DNA from: Candidatus Limisoma faecipullorum
Lineage (GTDB): Bacteria > Bacteroidota > Bacteroidia > Bacteroidales > Muribaculaceae
NCBI GenBank assembly: GCA_017694955.1
Contig: JADIMC010000010.1
Span: 1 to 64,000 of the forward strand
Length of the DNA: 64,000 bases
Direction of reading: 5' to 3'
The first letter of the stretch is position 1, and each line of letters begins with the position of its first letter. Below are positions 9,055 to 17,384 of this stretch, piece after piece. The position numbers and the translations under genes are program-made. The notes under the pieces were generated by a model, which saw only the letters and a program-made list of their open reading frames with translations, ran no database searches and was not told the origin of the DNA.

Positions 9055-9774
9055 ATGAAATTGTTTCGTGCCTACATATTGCCGGTGCTTCTGATGGCAT
9101 CGTCGCTCCTTGCCGCCGCTCAGGACAACGACAAGGTGCTCAACCGTCCGTATGCAGATATGAAGCGGTTGCATTACGGCTTTTCCGTAGGATTTCATAA
9201 TCAGAACTTATGGTTGACGCACAATGGGTATGTGACCGACAACGGAGAGGCGTGGTTTGCTGATGTCACCGGATTGCAGCCGGGATTTTGTGTCAACATC
9301 CTCGGTGACTTGCGTCTTGCTGAGCATTTCAACTTGCGTGTTTCGCCGGGAATGTATTTCGGCAGCAAGACGGTCACTTTCCGTGACGCTACCAACGGCA
9401 CTATAGAGAAGCAGAACATAAAGAATAGCAGCGTGGTTGTGCCTGTTGACCTGAAAATGTCGGCAACCCGCTACCACAATGTCCGTCCTTATGTCACGGC
9501 AGGGGTGATGGCGGCGTTTGACGTATCGAAGAAGAAAGAAGGGGAATTGCTGCAGCTGAGCAATACCGACCTGTATGCCACTGTTGGTTTCGGGCTTGAT
9601 GTGTATGTGCCGTTTTTTAAGTTCATTCCTGAGGTGAAGTTTTGTTTCGGATTGCGCAACTTGTTGCAAAAGGACCGTCCGGACCTTGCCGAAGATCCTG
9701 AGAAACTGAAATATACGAATTCATTGGACAAGGCTGTCTCGAATATGGTTGTGTTTACATTTTATTTTGAATGA
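9055..9774 (+). CDS. porT: T9SS outer-membrane protein PorT
   Basis: A 239-residue protein with signal peptide (about 1-22, ending LLAAAQ) and a beta-barrel of alternating amphipathic strands ending in FTFYFE. The early motif RPYADMKRLHYGFSVGFH and the overall length match PorT/SprT, an outer-membrane protein needed for type IX secretion. It is the first gene of the T9SS operon and its stop overlaps the start of porP by 4 bases (ATGA), indicating translational coupling. PorT-type barrels are a broad family, so the specific name rests on the motif together with the neighbours. Confidence 0.87.
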   Translation: MKLFRAYILPVLLMASSLLAAAQDNDKVLNRPYADMKRLHYGFSVGFHNQNLWLTHNGYVTDNGEAWFADVTGLQPGFCVNILGDLRLAEHFNLRVSPGMYFGSKTVTFRDATNGTIEKQNIKNSSVVVPVDLKMSATRYHNVRPYVTAGVMAAFDVSKKKEGELLQLSNTDLYATVGFGLDVYVPFFKFIPEVKFCFGLRNLLQKDRPDLAEDPEKLKYTNSLDKAVSNMVVFTFYFE

Positions 9775-10763
9775 GAAAGGCGAGGCTTGGAATATTATCA
9801 AGGATTCTTGCGGCAATTGCCGTTGCCATAGCGTTTGCGGTGCCTGCCGGCGCGCAGGTTGACTCCCAGTTGTCGCAATATTGGGCATTGCCTTCTTACT
9901 ATAATCCTGCCGCTACAGGAACAATCGACTATATCCACATTATGGGCGGCACGAAGCTTCAGTGGGTTGGTATCCCTAATGCGCCGGTATCGTTCGTTGC
10001 GGCGGCCGACATGCCTGTGAAAATTCTTAAGAAACGCATCGGGGTGGGGTTGGTGTTGCAGCAGGAAAGCCTCGGATTGTTTTCCAACCTTAATATCGGT
10101 GCGCAAATATCGTATAAGATAAATCTGTTCGGCGGGGTGCTGAGTGTCGGGGCGCAGTTCGGGATGTTCGACCAGCAGTTCAAGGGCACGGAAGTGCATA
10201 TCCCGACAGACGACGATTATCATGAGGAGAATGATGACGCCATACCGATGGAAGACCTTCACGGCACGGCTTTCGATATGAATGTCGGAGTGCATTACAC
10301 GCATAAATGGTTTTGGGCGGGAATCTCTGCCACTCACGTGATGGAGCCTACCGTGTCGCTGAATACGGAGGAGGGCACATCGGAGACTTTGTATGAATCT
10401 CAGGCAGGCAGAATGTTTTATTTTATGGGTGGTAGCAATATTCCGATAAAAAACACGTTATTTGAAATACAGCCGTCGTTTATGGTGCGCACGGATTTCA
10501 ATATGGTGCAACCGGAATTGACGGCACGCCTGCGCTATAAGAAGTTTCTTTCCGGCGGGGTGGCATACCGTTACAACGATGCTGTCTCGATTCAGGTGGG
10601 GGCTGAGTACAAGAACTTCTTCGTCGGCTACAGCTACGATTACCCGTTGACGGCAATCAACAAGGCGAGCAGCGGAAGCCACGAGGTGCTTGTGGGATAC
10701 AACGTGAAACTGAATATGTCAGGCAAGAATAAAAACAAACATAAGAGTATTCGTATAATGTAA
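9771..10763 (+). CDS. porP: T9SS outer-membrane protein, PorP/SprF family
   Basis: A 330-residue protein with a signal peptide (about 1-28) and the PorP/SprF barrel signature: QYWALPSYYNPAATG near the start and KLQWVGIPNAPVSFV, then repeated amphipathic strands. PorP-type proteins link the T9SS ring and surface proteins at the outer membrane. It overlaps porT by 4 bases and is followed 3 bases later by gldK, the usual order porP-gldK-gldL-gldM-gldN of T9SS core loci. The C-terminal tail is short and basic (SGKNKNKHKS). Confidence 0.93.
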   Translation: MRKARLGILSRILAAIAVAIAFAVPAGAQVDSQLSQYWALPSYYNPAATGTIDYIHIMGGTKLQWVGIPNAPVSFVAAADMPVKILKKRIGVGLVLQQESLGLFSNLNIGAQISYKINLFGGVLSVGAQFGMFDQQFKGTEVHIPTDDDYHEENDDAIPMEDLHGTAFDMNVGVHYTHKWFWAGISATHVMEPTVSLNTEEGTSETLYESQAGRMFYFMGGSNIPIKNTLFEIQPSFMVRTDFNMVQPELTARLRYKKFLSGGVAYRYNDAVSIQVGAEYKNFFVGYSYDYPLTAINKASSGSHEVLVGYNVKLNMSGKNKNKHKSIRIM

Positions 10764-10766
10764 GAT

Positions 10767-12197
10767 ATGAAAAAAATTGCAATTTATATCGCGACCGGCT
10801 TGCTGGCAACTTCGTGCGCCTTTTCATCGAAATCGTCGATGGGAAGCGACGGCGGCGAAGTGACGGGCATTCACGGCACGGCTTACGGAGAGCCGACTCC
10901 TTACGGGATGGTGCTTGTTGACCGCGGCTCGATGAAGACCGGTCCGGCTGAGAACGACAGCGTGTGGGGGATAAAGGCAGCTCCTGACGGAATGTCGGTT
11001 GAATCGTTCTGGATGGACGAGACGGAGATAACTAATGCTAAATACAAGCAATTCGTGTTCTGGGTGCGTGATTCCATTATCCGTGAGCGCCTTGCCGACC
11101 CCGCATATGGCGGCGACGAGGAATACAAGATTGAGGAGGACGACGAGGGCAACCCCATCACTCCTTATCTTAATTGGAAGAAACCTATTCCGTGGCGTAA
11201 CCCGACAGAGGACGAGCAGCGGGCAATATCGAGCGTTTACCGCCGTAACCCGATTACCGGCGTTATGGAGCTTGACTACACGCAGATGAACTATCGTTAT
11301 GAGGTGTTCAATCTGACGGAGGCTGCTAAGCGCAAGAACCGTCTTGACCCGGCTCGCCGCAACTACAACACCGACATCACCCCGTCGGAAGAGTTGCCGA
11401 TGATTTCGAAGGACACGGCTTATCTCAATGACAACGGAGAGATTGTGCGTGAGACAATCACCCGGCAACTGTCAGGCGATTATGATTTCCTCAACACTTA
11501 CATAGTCAACGTCTATCCCGACACTACGGCGTGGATTAATGATTTTGAGAACGCCTATAACGAGCCTTACACGAGGATGTATTTCTCGCATCCGGGCTAT
11601 GGCGACTATCCGGTTGTCGGTGTAAGCTGGGAGCAGGCCACTGCATTTGCAAAATGGCGTACTGATTTCCTGAAACGCTCGCTTGGAAGGCAAGGCGTGT
11701 ATATCGAGCCTTACCGTCTGCCGACGGAGGCGGAATGGGAGTATGCCGCGCGTGCCGGTAACGATGCCAACAAATATCCGTGGGCAGGCGACTTCCCGAT
11801 TTCCGACGACGGCTGTTTCTATGCCAACCTTAAACCGGGTGACGGCAATTATATAAAGGATGGCAACCTGATAACGTCAAGAGTAGGAACTTACGACCCG
11901 AATGATTTCGGAATTTATGATATGGCGGGTAACGTGAGCGAATGGACATCGACCGCCTACACAGAGAGCATCGATCAGCTGACGAGCGACATCAACCCTG
12001 AATACCGCTACAATGCCGCTAAGGAAGACCCTTACCGCATGAAGCGCAAGGTGGTGCGCGGAGGTTCGTGGAAAGATATTGCCCATAATGTGCGCGCCGA
12101 TTTGCGCCAATGGGAATATCAGAATGAGCAGCGGTCGTATATCGGATTCCGTTGCGTGCGTACGCAGGTCGGATTTGTGAAAGGCAAGAAGAAATAA
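10767..12197 (+). CDS. gldK: T9SS ring lipoprotein PorK/GldK
   Basis: A 476-residue lipoprotein (lipobox LLATSC, Cys17) with a formylglycine-generating-enzyme/sulfatase-modifying-factor fold: motifs VLVDRGSMKTGP, FWMDETEITNAKYKQF, PVVGVSWEQATAFAKWRT, YRLPTEAEWEYAARAG, DMAGNVSEWTST and RGGSWKD. In T9SS this domain is structural: PorK/GldK and PorN/GldN form a large periplasmic ring under the outer membrane. An insertion (about residues 105-260) with many charged residues lies between the first two motif groups, as in other GldK proteins. It follows porP by 3 bases; gldL follows after 32 bases. Confidence 0.96.
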   Translation: MKKIAIYIATGLLATSCAFSSKSSMGSDGGEVTGIHGTAYGEPTPYGMVLVDRGSMKTGPAENDSVWGIKAAPDGMSVESFWMDETEITNAKYKQFVFWVRDSIIRERLADPAYGGDEEYKIEEDDEGNPITPYLNWKKPIPWRNPTEDEQRAISSVYRRNPITGVMELDYTQMNYRYEVFNLTEAAKRKNRLDPARRNYNTDITPSEELPMISKDTAYLNDNGEIVRETITRQLSGDYDFLNTYIVNVYPDTTAWINDFENAYNEPYTRMYFSHPGYGDYPVVGVSWEQATAFAKWRTDFLKRSLGRQGVYIEPYRLPTEAEWEYAARAGNDANKYPWAGDFPISDDGCFYANLKPGDGNYIKDGNLITSRVGTYDPNDFGIYDMAGNVSEWTSTAYTESIDQLTSDINPEYRYNAAKEDPYRMKRKVVRGGSWKDIAHNVRADLRQWEYQNEQRSYIGFRCVRTQVGFVKGKKK

Positions 12198-12229
12198 AAA
12201 TTATTCTGACAATATAAAATTGCTGTGTT

Positions 12230-13201
12230 ATGGGCAAATATAAAAGATATAAGAATAGAATTACAGTGTTCCTTTCAGGCGAGAAGGGGCAGCGTTTCTT
12301 CAATTTCGCCTATAGTATCGGTGCCGCGGTCGTGATTTGGGGCGCTCTGTTCAAGATTCTGCACCTTCCGGGCGGTAATGCCTTGCTTTCCATAGGTATG
12401 GGAACAGAGGTGCTGATGTTCGTGCTCACGGCTTTCGACCGTCCGCCGAAAGAGTATCATTGGGAAGAAGTGTTCCCTGTGCTTGCCTCTAAGAATCCGG
12501 AAGACCGTCCGGAATTCAACGGCGGCAATGGCGGTGGCTCGGTCATAATTGGTGGCGGTGCCGTCGGTGGCGCTAATGCCGAAGGCGGTGCTGGCGGAAA
12601 TGTGTCTGGCGGCGGTGTTGCCGGTGGGGTGATATATGCCGGCGGCGAGATGCCCGGTGTGCAGAACGTGTCAACCGTTACTGAAAAATATATGGAGCAA
12701 CTTTCTGCCATATCCGAGCAGATGGAGAAGCTGAAAGAGACCACAGAGGCGCTCAACAACGTGTCAAATGTGCTGCTTGAAAGCTACCGTGCGATAACCG
12801 ACAATTCCGACAACATAACGGAAAGCTCTGCAGGATATGTGGAGCAGATGACAAGCCTGAACCGCAATATCGCCGGCTTGAACACCATATACGAAATACA
12901 GCTGAAGAGCATATCGTCGCAGCTTGACAATATCGACAAGGTGAACAAGGGGCTGAAGGACATAAGCGGCATGTATGAGCGTTCGGCTGCCGAGAGCAAC
13001 CGCTATTGCGAGGAAACGCAGAAGATGGCGCAGTATATGCAGCAGCTTAATTCGGTATATGCCAAGATGATCACGGCCATGACCATCAATATGTATCACC
13101 CGGCGATGGGCACGGCGCCTGCCGTGCAGCCGACGGAGCCGCAGCAGGCCAAGGTGCAGGACGAAACTGCGGAAGATGATGCCAAGCCTGCAGGAATTTG
13201 A
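12230..13201 (+). CDS. gldL: T9SS inner-membrane motor protein PorL/GldL
   Basis: A 323-residue protein with two N-terminal membrane helices (about residues 24-44 and 50-68); Glu60 in the second helix corresponds to the conserved acidic residue proposed to carry protons. GldL forms a pentamer around two GldM chains and powers type IX secretion from the proton gradient. After the membrane part comes an unusual glycine-rich stretch (about 98-144, roughly half Gly), then a cytoplasmic helical, coiled-coil-like region (about 150-290) and an acidic tail. The glycine stretch appears as GGC/GGT repeats at about 12522-12660. GldM follows after 49 bases. Confidence 0.95.
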   Translation: MGKYKRYKNRITVFLSGEKGQRFFNFAYSIGAAVVIWGALFKILHLPGGNALLSIGMGTEVLMFVLTAFDRPPKEYHWEEVFPVLASKNPEDRPEFNGGNGGGSVIIGGGAVGGANAEGGAGGNVSGGGVAGGVIYAGGEMPGVQNVSTVTEKYMEQLSAISEQMEKLKETTEALNNVSNVLLESYRAITDNSDNITESSAGYVEQMTSLNRNIAGLNTIYEIQLKSISSQLDNIDKVNKGLKDISGMYERSAAESNRYCEETQKMAQYMQQLNSVYAKMITAMTINMYHPAMGTAPAVQPTEPQQAKVQDETAEDDAKPAGI

Positions 13202-13250
13202 TTTTTAAACATCTGTTCTGATTAAAATATATAGGAGAAACTGAAACAGA

Positions 13251-14816
13251 ATGGCAGCGAGTAACAATATAGGGCGGATGTCCCCCCGTCAGAAGATGAT
13301 TAATCTTATGTATATCGTCCTGACGGCGATGCTTGCGCTCAATGTGTCGAGCGATGTGCTCAACGGCTTCAACCTCGTGGAGGACGGGCTTGTGCGCACC
13401 AACCGTACCGTGAGCGACCGCAACACCGCGCTTTATCAGCAGCTGGAGGATTTCGCGCAGCAGAATCCGCAGAAAGGCAAGGTGTGGTATGACAGAGCTA
13501 CCGATGTGCGCATACGCACGATGAAGCTCTATGCCTATATCGATTCATTGAAACTTGCGATTGTGAGGGATGCTGATGGCGACGATGCCGATTTGGAGAA
13601 CATACATAGCCAGGACAATCTGGAATCGGCAGCCAAAATAATGCTTACATTCGGCAACGGAAAGCGGTTGCAGGGCGATATGGCAAATTATAAGAATTAT
13701 ATCTGCGGGCTGGTGGACGACACCACGAAGCGTAATTCGATATATAAGGCGCTTTCTACTGACCCCATAGTTCATAAAGGCACGTTGGTGAAGACTCCGT
13801 GGGAAATAGGCATGTTCGAGAATATGCCGGTAGTGGCGGCGGTCACGCTGCTTGCCAAGATACAGAACGACGTGCTGTTTGCTGAAGGCGAGGCTCTTTC
13901 CACGCTGCTCAACAATGTGGATGCCGGCGATGTCAGGGTCAACCAGCTTGACGCTTTCGTGATTCCTAATTCGCGGTTGGTGATGCGCGGCGGAAAATAC
14001 TCTGCCAACATCGTGCTTGCGGCTGTCGATACCACGCAGCGACCGTCGATATTCATCAACGGGCGGCAATTGCCGGCAAATTCGCGCGTGTATGAGGTGA
14101 CTGCAGGAAGTACCGGGACATTCGACTATACCGGTTATCTGGAAGTGACGCATGGCGACGGCACGACTTCCCGCCATGAGTTCAAGTCGGACTATACCGT
14201 CATCGAGCCGATGGCTACCGTTTCGGCAACTATGATGAATGTGCTTTATGCCGGAATCGACAATCCTATAAGCATATCGGTGCCGGGTGTGGCACAGAAT
14301 GCGATAAGCGCTACGATGACCAACGGGTCGCTGACGCGCAACGGCGATGTGTGGAACGCCCATCCGACACAGGTCGGCGCTGAATGCGTTATTTCAGTTA
14401 ACGCCACGATTGACGGGCGTTCGCAGACCGTGTCGGCCACTTCGTTCCGTGTGCGTAAATTGCCCGACCCGACGCCTTATATAGCATATAAGGACAGCAA
14501 GGGCAACGAAATCCGCTACAAAGGGTCGCGTCCGTTTGCAAAATCGATTCTGTTGAGCGTGCCGGGCATTGAGGCTGCAATCGATGATGACTTGCTTAAT
14601 GTGCAGTACCGTGTGGTATCGTTCGAGACTGTAGTGTTCGACTCGATGGGCAACGCCATACCGGAGACTTCCGACGGGTCGAAATTCTCGCAGCGTCAGA
14701 AAAACAGCTTCCGCCGTCTGTCGCGCGGAAAGCGGTTCTATATCTCGCGTGTTAAGGCGATAGGTCCCGACGGCATTACCCGCGACCTCGCTCCTATGGA
14801 AGTAATAGTGAATTAA
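13251..14816 (+). CDS. gldM: T9SS motor/stalk protein PorM/GldM
   Basis: A 521-residue protein beginning with the invariant GldM N-terminus, SPRQKMINLMYIVLTAMLALNVSSDVL, a short cytoplasmic tail and single membrane helix (about 17-35). The rest is periplasmic: helical domain D1 followed by three beta domains, as the family is known to form a long shaft that carries torque from GldL to the GldK/GldN ring. Length is typical. An AGGAG sequence about 17 bases before the ATG resembles a Shine-Dalgarno site, which is uncommon in this phylum. gldN follows 12 bases after the stop. Confidence 0.97.
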   Translation: MAASNNIGRMSPRQKMINLMYIVLTAMLALNVSSDVLNGFNLVEDGLVRTNRTVSDRNTALYQQLEDFAQQNPQKGKVWYDRATDVRIRTMKLYAYIDSLKLAIVRDADGDDADLENIHSQDNLESAAKIMLTFGNGKRLQGDMANYKNYICGLVDDTTKRNSIYKALSTDPIVHKGTLVKTPWEIGMFENMPVVAAVTLLAKIQNDVLFAEGEALSTLLNNVDAGDVRVNQLDAFVIPNSRLVMRGGKYSANIVLAAVDTTQRPSIFINGRQLPANSRVYEVTAGSTGTFDYTGYLEVTHGDGTTSRHEFKSDYTVIEPMATVSATMMNVLYAGIDNPISISVPGVAQNAISATMTNGSLTRNGDVWNAHPTQVGAECVISVNATIDGRSQTVSATSFRVRKLPDPTPYIAYKDSKGNEIRYKGSRPFAKSILLSVPGIEAAIDDDLLNVQYRVVSFETVVFDSMGNAIPETSDGSKFSQRQKNSFRRLSRGKRFYISRVKAIGPDGITRDLAPMEVIVN

Positions 14817-14828
14817 TTGTAAAAAACT

Positions 14829-16001
14829 ATGCCACGATATATGAGAAAATTAAGAAGCATACTCGCAATTTGCCTGATGGTTGGTGCAATCGTTCCATCC
14901 TATTCGCAGGTGATGCGCCGGAAAGACAGGAAAGAAAAGGATGAGTCGTCAACTCCTGGAGTGACATTCCGTATGAAGGAATTCTACGAGATACAGCCGG
15001 AGTCGGATGCCAACAAGATGTGGGAAAAGGTGGTGTACCGTCAGATTGACCTTACAAAAGGGCAGAATATGGCGCTTTATTATCCGGAAGAGCCTACTGA
15101 GGACCAGACAAGCTTGTTCCGTCTGATAATGAAGCTCGTGACTGACGGACAGGTGACCGTCTATGAATATCTCGACGGGCGTGAGCTTTTTACCGAGCAG
15201 TATAAGGTCAACGTGAAGGAAATGCTCGACCGTTTCCATATTCTCTATACGGAAGGAAAGGGCAGCACGGAGAAGAATCCTAAATTCGTGATAGAGGAGA
15301 GCGATGTGCCTTCCAACGAGGTGCTTACCTATTATGTGATAGAAAACTGGGAATTCAACAGCAACGACAGCCGGTTGAAAAACAACGTCGTGGCCATATG
15401 CCCTGTGCTCCATCGCTCGGATGATTTCGGAGGGGAACCGATACGCTATCCGATGTTCTGGGTGAAGATGGCTGACTTGCGCCCTTATCTGACGCAGCAG
15501 AACATATTCATCGATGACGACAACAACCTTGCCCGATATAATTTCGATGATTTTTTCCAGATGGGAATGTACGACGGCGAGATCTACAAGACGCGCAATC
15601 TGCGCAACCTGTCGTTGATGCAGATGTTTCCTGACCCTGACGAGCTGAAACACGCACAGGACAGCATAGAGAACCGTCTTGCCTCGTTCGAGGAGAATCT
15701 GTGGGTGCCTACACGCGAGGAGATGGAAGAGCGTGCGGCAGCCGCAGAGGAGGCACGCTTGAGGGCTGAAGGCAAATCGGACGATATCGTTGTGAAGGAG
15801 CGGGGCAGTGATGAAGAGGCCGTGGAGGAAGAATCCGCGAATGAGCCTAAGAACAAGCGTTCGGTACGCAAGAGCTCCGATTCTAAGAAAGACAAGGAAA
15901 AGTCAACTAAAAAGAAGAAAAAGACCAAGGTCAAGAACAGCAGCGTGGGCAAAAGCTCATCTAACAATGCCGTGCGTTCCGTGCGTCGCACCCGCCGCTG
16001 A
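14829..16001 (+). CDS. gldN: T9SS ring protein PorN/GldN
   Basis: A 390-residue periplasmic protein with signal peptide (about 9-26, LRSILAICLMVGAIVPSYS) and the GldN core (MKEFYEIQPESDANKMWEKVVYRQIDL ... broken here into two recognisable blocks, ending near LRNLSLMQMFPDPDEL). GldN binds GldK to form the T9SS ring and contacts the GldM shaft. After about residue 300 it carries a long acidic then strongly basic tail rich in Glu, Lys, Ser and Arg, ending VRSVRRTRR, which looks disordered. It is the last gene of the operon, followed by a terminator at 16029-16071. Confidence 0.95.
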   Translation: MPRYMRKLRSILAICLMVGAIVPSYSQVMRRKDRKEKDESSTPGVTFRMKEFYEIQPESDANKMWEKVVYRQIDLTKGQNMALYYPEEPTEDQTSLFRLIMKLVTDGQVTVYEYLDGRELFTEQYKVNVKEMLDRFHILYTEGKGSTEKNPKFVIEESDVPSNEVLTYYVIENWEFNSNDSRLKNNVVAICPVLHRSDDFGGEPIRYPMFWVKMADLRPYLTQQNIFIDDDNNLARYNFDDFFQMGMYDGEIYKTRNLRNLSLMQMFPDPDELKHAQDSIENRLASFEENLWVPTREEMEERAAAAEEARLRAEGKSDDIVVKERGSDEEAVEEESANEPKNKRSVRKSSDSKKDKEKSTKKKKKTKVKNSSVGKSSSNNAVRSVRRTRR

Positions 16002-16028
16002 TTTTCTTGCAGCAGGAGATATGATAAC

Positions 16029-16071
16029 CCCGGCAAGCGAAGCCTTTTGGCAAAGCGTGCCGGGATTTTTT
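16029..16071 (+). terminator. Rho-independent terminator of the T9SS operon
   Basis: CCCGGCAAGC at 16029-16038 pairs with GCGTGCCGGG at 16055-16064 (one mismatch), followed by six T. It lies 28 bases after the gldN stop. Confidence 0.88.
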
Positions 16072-16089
16072 ATGGCTGTACGGCTGATG

Positions 16090-16418
16090 TGTTTGAATTC
16101 GTCAGGGTGATGATGATTCCGTCTTTTTTATGAGGGGGTAAAAATAAAAAGATTACTTATCTCCCGACAAATAACCTTTCTACCTTAAAATCTAATACCA
16201 TGAAAAAACTTGTTGCAAATATACGGTAAATATGTTTTACAACATACTTTACGGATAAAAAAAGTTTGTTTATAACAAACTTTAACATTGCGTGCGGGTT
16301 TAAATTCTGTTCTGCATTTTGCGTAGGGTGCCGTATGCTCTGTTGAAATTTCTTGTTTTATTTCTGTTTCACCAATTTATAAGGTATCTTTGCTAAGGTG
16401 AAAAGTGATTGACAGACA
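16090..16418. other. Gene-free stretch with two hairpins and a 9-codon reading frame
   Basis: No gene of normal size is seen. A 9-codon frame beginning MKKLVANIR lies at 16200-16229. Its stop runs into a hairpin at 16226-16252 (11 bp with one bulged C, loop TTAC), and a second, perfect 10-bp palindrome AAAGTTTGTT-TAT-AACAAACTTT follows at 16261-16283, flanked by an A-run and three T. This could be the remnant of a gene, a leader peptide with an attenuator, or a small RNA; the sequence alone does not decide. Confidence 0.4.
16385..16392 (+). promoter_or_regulatory. -7 box before the membrane protein gene at 16419
   Basis: TATCTTTG fits TAnnTTTG and lies 26 bases before the ATG. A -33 box is weak (TTTCTG around 16361-16366). 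Confidence 0.5.
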
Positions 16419-17027
16419 ATGTTGCTACTGGTAACGTCAATAGGAATCGTTTTTGCAATCGTCATATTGTTTGTGGCAGTGTCGTTGCTGTTGACGGCGA
16501 TTGTGAAATTCTGGAAATGGGTGGCTGGTATCGCTGTCCTTTTCTTTTTCATTGTTACGATGGAGAATATTGCGGGGTCGGGAAGCGGTATGTCTGTATG
16601 GGGCTGGATTCTCTTGTCGGTTTTTGCAATAGCCGTAGGAATGATTGCAGGCTTGGCAAAGGCAAAGAAAGATAGACTTACGGAGAGGGAGGAAACGCCT
16701 GACAATGACATTCCTGAAAAAGTGGAATATCTGCGCTTTTGGCTCACAGATGTTGAATATTGGTGCACTCCGGGGGAGATAAGGCGGCTTTCTTATTTCC
16801 CGAAGGTGAATCTGAATGCTAAATATAGCAAAACTACAGGCATAATTGAAGAGATAACTGTGAGTGCTGATTTCAGGATTATCGGGCTTGTGCCGAAAGA
16901 ATTTGAAAGGGAAGTGTTGAGACTAATGATTGAGAAAAGGATTACATCCGCTTTTCTGCCTGAGCGTTATTATGACCGCAGGATGTGCAAGGGTATGGTG
17001 GAACTCGAGCTGGCATATATCCCTTGA
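16419..17027 (+). CDS. Membrane protein of unknown function
   Basis: A 202-residue protein not recognised as a known family. Its N-terminus holds three hydrophobic stretches: about 2-29, 33-48 and 61-85 (WGWILLSVFAIAVGMIAGLA), then a charged linker (KKDRLTEREETPDND) and a soluble domain of about 105 residues with Trp/Tyr-rich motif LRFWLTDVEYWCTPGE. The soluble part should face the cytoplasm if three helices are real. A TAnnTTTG promoter precedes it, and it stands alone between the T9SS terminator and tRNA-Pro on the other strand, so context gives no hint of role. Confidence 0.65.
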   Translation: MLLLVTSIGIVFAIVILFVAVSLLLTAIVKFWKWVAGIAVLFFFIVTMENIAGSGSGMSVWGWILLSVFAIAVGMIAGLAKAKKDRLTEREETPDNDIPEKVEYLRFWLTDVEYWCTPGEIRRLSYFPKVNLNAKYSKTTGIIEEITVSADFRIIGLVPKEFEREVLRLMIEKRITSAFLPERYYDRRMCKGMVELELAYIP

Positions 17028-17100
17028 CACGCAATTTCCAGTCCTTGGCAAAAGCAAAAAGGTTTAGACCGCTTGACTTGCAATCTAAACCCTTTCTGTG

Positions 17101-17175
17101 TCGGGGTGACTGGATTCGAACCAGCGACCACACGCCCCCCAGACGTGTACTCTAACCGGACTGAGCTACGCCCCG
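17101..17175 (-). tRNA. tRNA-Pro (anticodon GGG)
   Basis: Read on the minus strand: 75 bases folding as a cloverleaf, with anticodon stem CACGT/GCGTG and loop CTGGGGG giving anticodon GGG, T-arm GCTGG-TTCGAAT-CCAGT, and discriminator A. The acceptor stem CGGGGCG/CACCCCG pairs except for a C-A mismatch at position 6:67. No CCA is encoded. A matching promoter lies just upstream. Confidence 0.95.
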
Positions 17176-17186
17176 ATTTTGCAGTG

Positions 17187-17217
17187 CAAAGGTAAGTATT
17201 ATTTCTGTGACAGCAAA
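17187..17217 (-). promoter_or_regulatory. Promoter of tRNA-Pro
   Basis: Minus strand TTTG (17217-17214), 19 bases, then TACCTTTG (17194-17187): an exact match to the Bacteroidota promoter pattern, ending 11 bases before the tRNA 5' end. Confidence 0.85.
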
Positions 17218-17266
17218 TTTTTTTAATCGTCATTATTTCCCATTATAGTAACATACGCTATGAGGC

Positions 17267-17284
17267 ACTACGGAAAACCGTAGT
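17267..17284. terminator. Short hairpin, possibly a terminator
   Basis: ACTACGG-AAAA-CCGTAGT, a perfect 7-bp stem followed on the plus strand by TTT. It lies between the tRNA-Pro promoter and the kinase promoter, so it might insulate the two or act in regulation. Confidence 0.35.
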
Positions 17285-17321
17285 TTTCAGTGTCCTGGAT
17301 GCAGTTTCCTGAGAAAATGGC

Positions 17322-17351
17322 TTTGATTGTCGGTCTAAATTTCTACCTTTA
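17322..17351 (+). promoter_or_regulatory. Promoter of the TPR sensor kinase operon
   Basis: TTTG (17322-17325), 18 bases, then TACCTTTA (17344-17351), one base off the -7 consensus, 33 bases before the kinase ATG. Confidence 0.65.
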
Positions 17352-17384
17352 CTGACAGAAAACATTAACTCAAAATATGACTGT

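Noticed and set aside
12522-12665. GGC-rich run in gldL as a CRISPR-like or tandem array
   Set aside because: The units are irregular and in frame as glycine codons; no constant repeat-spacer pattern.
13545-14363. 272-codon minus-strand frame inside gldM
   Set aside because: Antisense to a gene with the invariant GldM N-terminus; no signal peptide or domain.
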